Source of the DNA: Owenia fusiformis
Taxonomy: Eukaryota > Annelida > Polychaeta > Sabellida > Oweniidae
Length of the DNA stretch: 64,000 nucleotides
Assembly: GCA_903813345.2 (NCBI GenBank)
Contig: CAIIXF020000008.1
Span: forward strand, 2,737,341 to 2,801,340
Direction of reading: 5' to 3'
This document shows positions 59,050 to 64,000 of this stretch, piece after piece. Made by a program: the position numbers and the translations under genes. The notes under the pieces are model-generated. The model searched no databases. It was not told where the DNA came from and saw only the letters and a list, made by a program, of their open reading frames with translations. Every line of letters starts with the position of its first letter. Within the stretch, counting starts at the first letter, position 1.

Positions 59050-59145
59050 CCACAAACCCAAAACCTCCATAAGTGGAACACCTCCTAAGTGGAACACTTT
59101 CTGGCAGAACAGAGGGTGTTCCACTTACACCGGTTCTACTGTACC
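59050..59145 (-). mobile_element. Possible pogo-like terminal fragment
   Basis: The reverse strand starts TACAGTAGAACCGGTGTAAG. TAAGTGGAACACC and GGTGTTCCACTTA form a short inverted repeat. Related to 10560-10655. Confidence 0.35.
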
Positions 59146-59907
59146 AGTAGAAGGATGTGGTTCAATGTTATATGCTGATACCTAGGGAAAAAGGAGCTTT
59201 GTTCAAGAATAAATTATTCATCAAAACAGCTACTGTAAACACATATGTTTACATATTTTTAACAGTAACATTGTCTTAACAAAATCATTTGTCTTTTTTT
59301 TCAAATCATTTTTTATATTGGATTTTGGATGGTTTTGTCACTAGTGTTTTTATTGATGAATTTATAATATGGATCCTTTGAAACCCAGAGCTAGAAAATG
59401 TTCTATTTTTTGTATTGGACGGCTGATGATACTTAATCATCTCTACATTTGAGAATTTCTGTTCCAGATTTTATTGGACGCATGTTGGTGCTTAATCATC
59501 TATACATTTGGTGATTTCTGTTCCAGATTTATTGCCAGCAACATTAATCAAGTATGGATAATTGCAAAGACGCCAATCAGTCCAAATGCAATACAAAAAT
59601 TTGTTATTCTGGTTTAAAGACATTTTTCCTGATTAGGGTCACTATTTTTTTTACTACATTCTTGGTTTTATTTCAATGGATGATGTTTTGCAGACAGTTT
59701 TAATTTTCGTTATAATGTTTGAAAGATCAAATGCATCATTCAAATAATTTGACAAAAAATAGGGCTGCCAAATTCCTTACCCTGGGGCCAAATTAATGAG
59801 GACATGGGAGCAATAAATCTGGTATAATATTTTCCACCCCTGGGCTCTTACCATGAATCAGCTCCCTTCAAAACATCAGATTTCCTTGTTCTTATTCTTA
59901 TGTTTTT
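59146..59907. other. AT-rich DNA, no feature seen
   Basis: Two similar 60-bp stretches at about 59405 and 59465 share GATTTCTGTTCCAGATTT-type blocks. No gene was recognised. Confidence 0.35.
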
Positions 59908-61785
59908 GGCTCACACAGTGAGCCTATGGGATCGACCAGGTGTCCGTCCGTTGGTCCGTCCGTCAACATTGGCCGCACAAATTAAAACTTCTATTCGGAT
60001 TGAGTCATATCCACATTCATTTTATGCATATCCATAATGCCTATTTGACCTATCATCACCATTTCCCAAGTTCGTGCTGGTTTCCGAGAAATTTTGACGT
60101 CAAAAAGTCAAATCTTCTTTGAATACTAGACACTTTGTTGAACTTTCAAATAACTTGTAGTAGTTGCTGTATACGAGGGTTGTCCCAGAAGTAATGCACT
60201 ATATGCTCTAACTTTCTTTAACATACTTCAATTCAGCTGAAATTTTGTGTATATAAGAATTGAAGTTTTAACTATTATATCCTGAAGTTTCAGCATCAAA
60301 CATGCATATTAAGTCTTAATATGGTTGCTATAACAACATGGGGGTAGGGGTGGGCGGGGCAGGTACCAATTTTTCTAATTATGAAAAGATTTAAAGTGTT
60401 ATTTTATTAATATTTCTTTCCTTTAAATGATCAAAATAATTGAGAAATTGTTAAATTTATTCAGCATGATGTTAACCAAGTACATATAATGACATTTAGC
60501 ACTGTGATTTCATAATAACACATTTCAATAGTCAAGAATTCAAATACAGTCACAGTCAAGAAATTGCAAAAATGGCTGCAATTCTCATCTGATACCAGAA
60601 GACCTTGCGTTTGGTGGCCTCATTTCATACTTAACTTGGACTCACAGCCACGCAAAACAATGCTATCATGAAGAAAGTATATGTAAGGAGTATATACCAG
60701 ATAGAACTACAAATATGGAGTGGCAGAAGAGATTTAAAAGAGACGATTTGACCCTGGATGACAACTCCAAACATAGGAGGCAAAAACTCCACAAGTCACA
60801 GTGGAAGAAATTGCCAAGAGTGTTTGACCTGACAGGCATCAAAAGTACATAACATGAAAGGGGCAATATTTTGAGAAAATGTGAAATGGGACACTGTGCA
60901 ATATACATTGGATGTGCTCATAGTAATTTAGTATCTTAAAATGTATTTCTGAGCATACTTCTTTTTGCTACACAAAATGGTATTTGTTGATTAAATATTT
61001 CATATTTTAATTTTTTTTATTCCTTTTGGCCTGACTGCATAACCTGCCCCGGCCTACCCAAACTCACCAACTTGATTTTATTATAACATCAATATAGTTT
61101 TATCAGTCAACATGAAATTTTTTAGAATAATCAAAATGTCTCTAAGGAACATTTACTGAAAATTTCATGGAAAAATATCAATTATTGATAAAGTTAGAGC
61201 ATAAAGTGCATTACTTCTGGGACAACCCTCGTATGCAAGTTATGTTCTCTGAAGATTTCAAGAATTTGAAATCACAGTTTTTGGTGTTTAGGAACTTTCT
61301 CATGTATAAAGTCAATCATCATTGGCTGCACAAAGTAAAACTGCTATTCGTATTGAGTCATATTCACATTCATTTTATGCATATGCATACGTCATTTCTC
61401 AAGTTCGCCCAGTTTCCGAGAAGTTGCAGATTTTGACGTCAAAAAGTCAAATTAATTGACTAACTGAACAATGGACTTACTGAAACTGATAGGCAAATCT
61501 GACTTGAGGAATATGAGTACTGAGTTACTAAATCAATTTGAAAATCAATTTTTTTTGGATGTAAATTTTAATCACAAATTAATCACTAAAGACCTACTGA
61601 GCTCTGAATAAGTAAAATGTTCAAGGTCAAAGGTCCTCAAACTAGGTCACAAACTGTGCTATCTAAGTTTCTCAAAGTTCGAGACTACAAATCAAAATCA
61701 ATAATTTAGTTTGAACTTCAGATTATACATTCCTCTGAAGGTTCTACACTGTGTGAGCACAGGACCGTGGGTCCTTTATTTCTCA
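59908..61785 (+). mobile_element. Helitron-like element, GGCTCAC type, interrupted by a mariner
   Basis: The 5' palindrome GGCTCACACAGTGAGCC (59908-59924) recurs in part inverted as CACTGTGTGAGC at 61747-61758. It is followed by a perfect 3' hairpin GGACC-GTG-GGTCC (61762-61774). TCCGTCCG repeats follow the 5' palindrome. Two core units, 59955-60115 and 61305-61455, share GAGTCATAT, CACATTCATTTTATGCATAT and TTTTGACGTCAAAAAGTCAA. A mariner sits between them. The last base is approximate. Confidence 0.65.
60174..61231 (+). mobile_element. Mariner element with TA duplication, 1,058 bp
   Basis: TA flanks at 60172-60173 and 61232-61233. Identical ends CGAGGGTTGTCCCAGAAGTA, continuing through ATGCACT and GCTCTAACTTT. 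It interrupts the tandem core of the 59908 Helitron-like element. At 60690-60850 (+), MEWQKRFKRDDLTLDDNSKH resembles a decayed mariner N-terminal block (usually W...F..G...LEDDPRSGRP). The catalytic domain was not found. Confidence 0.85.
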
Positions 61786-61842
61786 GTATGAATAAACTGT
61801 CCCTTGATTTCCTCGCCTTAATTAGATAGTGATATTGCTTCT

Positions 61843-61945
61843 TGAATGATGGGGAAAGGGGGTATAAGACATTATTTCTTTTCACAATAGATTATGGTTC
61901 TGGGATGCATGGGGTTTGTTTTTCTTATGACTGGTATACTCTTAA
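61843..61945 (+). repeat. Dispersed repeat R1, partial copy 3
   Basis: GGGGTATAAGACATTATTTC, then GATTATGGTTCTGGGAT and GGTTTGTTTTTCTTATGACT, is the reverse complement of the middle of 9716-9985. Confidence 0.6.
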
Positions 61946-61995
61946 AGTTATTTAGTTATTAAGTGTTATTTCAACCTTTGCACAAGATGTGCAGC

Positions 61996-62335
61996 ATCGA
62001 GGTTGAAGTTTAGGAAATAACACATCATTGGAATGGATCAGTAACAATGTATCAAGTCTTGCTTAAATTCTTTTCACACATTGCAAAATGTTTTCTAAGA
62101 AATCTCCTAAAAGAACACATTTTCAATGGAACTTTTTGCAAGGGTCAATTTTTCAAAGCATCGATTTCAATCTGTAGAGTTCAGTTGTCACCTTGAAAAC
62201 CATTAACAAATGACTTTGGGCAGGTTGTTGGTTATATAATGCAGTGCAGTTATATGAAATACTGTGTTGGGATTGGCTGGAATCAGACCTTGACACACCT
62301 TGCTAAATAGCTATGTGTGAAATGTATACTACAAG
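61996..62335 (+). repeat. Dispersed repeat R2, copy 2, with adjacent hairpin
   Basis: Matches 20790-21095. Just upstream, GTGTTATTTC at 61963 pairs with GAAATAACAC at 62015-62024, giving a hairpin around AAGATGTGCAGCATC. Confidence 0.65.
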
Positions 62336-62587
62336 CAGTATCCAGTACTATTTTTGGGGAGTATTGGAATTTCTTTGATCTTCTGCTTAATATTTTTATT
62401 AACTTTTTTTGATTAGTAATCCTGAGGGCAGGGGTCATTTGATCGCTTTTAAGGTGTATAAGGTCATTGGATGGGATATTTGGGCATTTTTCTGTTCACT
62501 TTTGCCTTTCTGTGTTATTCCAAATTACATAGACATATCTCTTGTGCTATTTTGGGCTCTCCTTTTTATTACGTGTTAAAACAATCT

Positions 62588-62766
62588 TAGGAGGAAAGGG
62601 GGTATTAGACATTGTTTCTTTTCACGTTAGATCATGGTTTTGGGCTATATGGAGTTTGTTTTTCTTGACTGGTATGCACCTAGATTTTGCTTTTTCTTGC
62701 TAAGTTCCATTCAACTTTTGGTCCTTTCCCTTTGGCACTAGTGCTTATATAATTAAACATATTACA
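62588..62766 (+). repeat. Dispersed repeat R1, partial copy 4
   Basis: Reverse complement of about 9720-9895: GGGGGTATTAGACATTGTTTC, AGATCATGGTTTTGGGC, CTTGACTGGTATGCACC and CCTTTCCCTTTGGCACTAG. A weak further trace is at 63295-63345. Confidence 0.65.
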
Positions 62767-64000
62767 CGTATATTGACTGGCATTCTGTGATACCTATTCA
62801 AGTTTTCCGTTATGCAAACCTTGCCAGCCAGTTGCTAATTGGATGTATTTTAAAGTGCAGCATATGCAAATCCTTCTGAAGATCATATGTTATGTTTTAA
62901 TCATCACATTTTGTATGATAGCTTAAGTATGCTTTTGTATGGCTGTAACAGATGTTTTTTTAGATTTATTCATGGTCAGCCAATATTCTGACGCATAACA
63001 TCTCCTGATTGAATTTGATTGAGACAGGTAATTCATAAATCAAACTTGTGATCAGAAAATGTGTTAACCAATCTGAATTTCCCATGCATCATACTCATCT
63101 ATTTGATAATGTTGCTGCCTTTCTCGTGTTTATTATCTACAACTATTTTGATCTTATGACTACTCATTATCAATTTAAATTTATTCTTCAACATGTATTA
63201 TGTAATGACTTCAGTACGAATATAATGTCCATTAGTGCTGTGGTCTTGGATTGTGATAAGGGTGGGGCAGCGCTGTATTAAACATTCTTTTTTGGATAGT
63301 TGGGATTTGTTTTTCTTATGGCTGTTGATCTCTTTTTTTCCTCATGTTATCTGTACCAATTTAGGTTTATTTCTTTTTGTCCCCTATTCTTAATATTTTG
63401 TATTACCAACTCGCACTGCTATGAGGTCATGAGATACCATAGCGGAATAACAAAACATTGGTTTAAGATGAAAGGTGTCAACATAAACACTTACATTGCT
63501 CAAATCATCAACTCTATATATTATATGGCAAGCTCAGTGAGGTAATAAAATAAATAGTTTATACAGTAATAAACCAACAACTGAGATATTTTGGCTGGTA
63601 TTTATTCAGGTATCTGGCTGTCTGCCTGAGAATTAAGATTAATTAACTTTCCTTAGTTAACTTGGTTAACATAGAAATGTCATTAATTATCAAAATTACT
63701 TCATTTATCTATCTCCATCTTATCTATATTCATTTTCCAGCTTAATAAAAATGAAAGAAGACTGCAAAGAATCTTATTATATAAGTATGCTAAATTTCCT
63801 ATACATGAAAAGTAACCCATGTTCTGTTGATGATACTCTTGTCATCACATTTGGAATAGCACTAGATCAGTGTACGATACAGATATATCAGGTGTTTTAT
63901 TTTTAATATTACAGAGGGGGCCAATAATGCTAATAGCGACCACCCTCCACAATTTATGTAATCATTTTTATAGTTTATTATTCAAGTAAAAGCAATTACC
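62767..64000. other. AT-rich DNA, no gene seen
   Basis: Two open frames of about 80 codons (63048-63281, 63300-63545) are hydrophobic by T-rich composition and show no domain, signal or splice structure. Confidence 0.4.

Noticed and set aside
1-64000. Antiphage-type, biosynthetic or other gene-cluster system
   Set aside because: The window is animal DNA with two intact genes; no operon-like or clustered functional genes exist here.

Overview
The window is AT-rich, gene-poor animal DNA, most likely from a marine invertebrate. I lean toward a mollusc or another lophotrochozoan but cannot prove it. The evidence is a spliced hAT transposase with GT-AG introns, one intronless peptide GPCR, tRNA-type SINE and LINE fragments, and many Helitron-like elements that carry a (CCGT)n microsatellite and 135-162 bp tandem cores, an organisation known from bivalve pearl/HINE-type elements. 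Only two genes look intact: a four-exon ZNF862-like hAT transposase (200-2950, +) and a 361-residue rhodopsin-family receptor of allatostatin-A/galanin-receptor type (32797-33882, -).

Layout. 1-3501: hAT element with its right terminus. 3.5-14.9 kb: mostly featureless AT-rich DNA with a 57-bp tandem repeat, a ~700-bp palindromic element, LINE and hAT fragments and a dispersed repeat. 14.9-15.9 kb: two adjacent foldback elements. 16.7 kb: SINE. 17.0-20.6 kb: a mariner-like inverted-duplicate element holding a Crypton-like relic, a hairpin repeat and a piggyBac-derived MITE. 22.4-24.2 kb: tandem duplications, one of which holds a MITE. 24.4-26.3 kb: a mariner-like element with a hAT MITE inserted in its left terminal repeat. 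26.7-27.9 kb: Helitron-like element. 29.9-30.7 kb: small repeats and the second hairpin-repeat copy. 32.7-33.9 kb: the GPCR. 34.9-35.6 kb: second piggyBac MITE. 39.4-40.9 kb: the best preserved Helitron-like element, whose 3' half lies inside a 1,833-bp direct tandem duplication (40253-43918). 44.2-53.2 kb: further Helitron-like elements, MITEs and a mariner element. 55.5-61.8 kb: Helitron-like fragments, a LINE 3' end, and a Helitron-like element with a mariner copy inside its tandem core. The last 2 kb hold dispersed repeats and plain AT-rich DNA.

The sequence is best read as layered transposon history. Several insertions can be ordered because the uninterrupted sequence survives in the other arm of the host element. 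The most unusual signals are a hairpin repeat whose two arms match within each copy but differ between copies (18.9 and 30.5 kb), Helitron-like 3' hairpins that keep pairing while changing sequence, and dense arrays of AAAATGGCGGC/GCCGCCATTTT (a YY1-consensus-like motif) in the mobile tandem cores. All homology calls were made by reading; no database search or alignment program was run.
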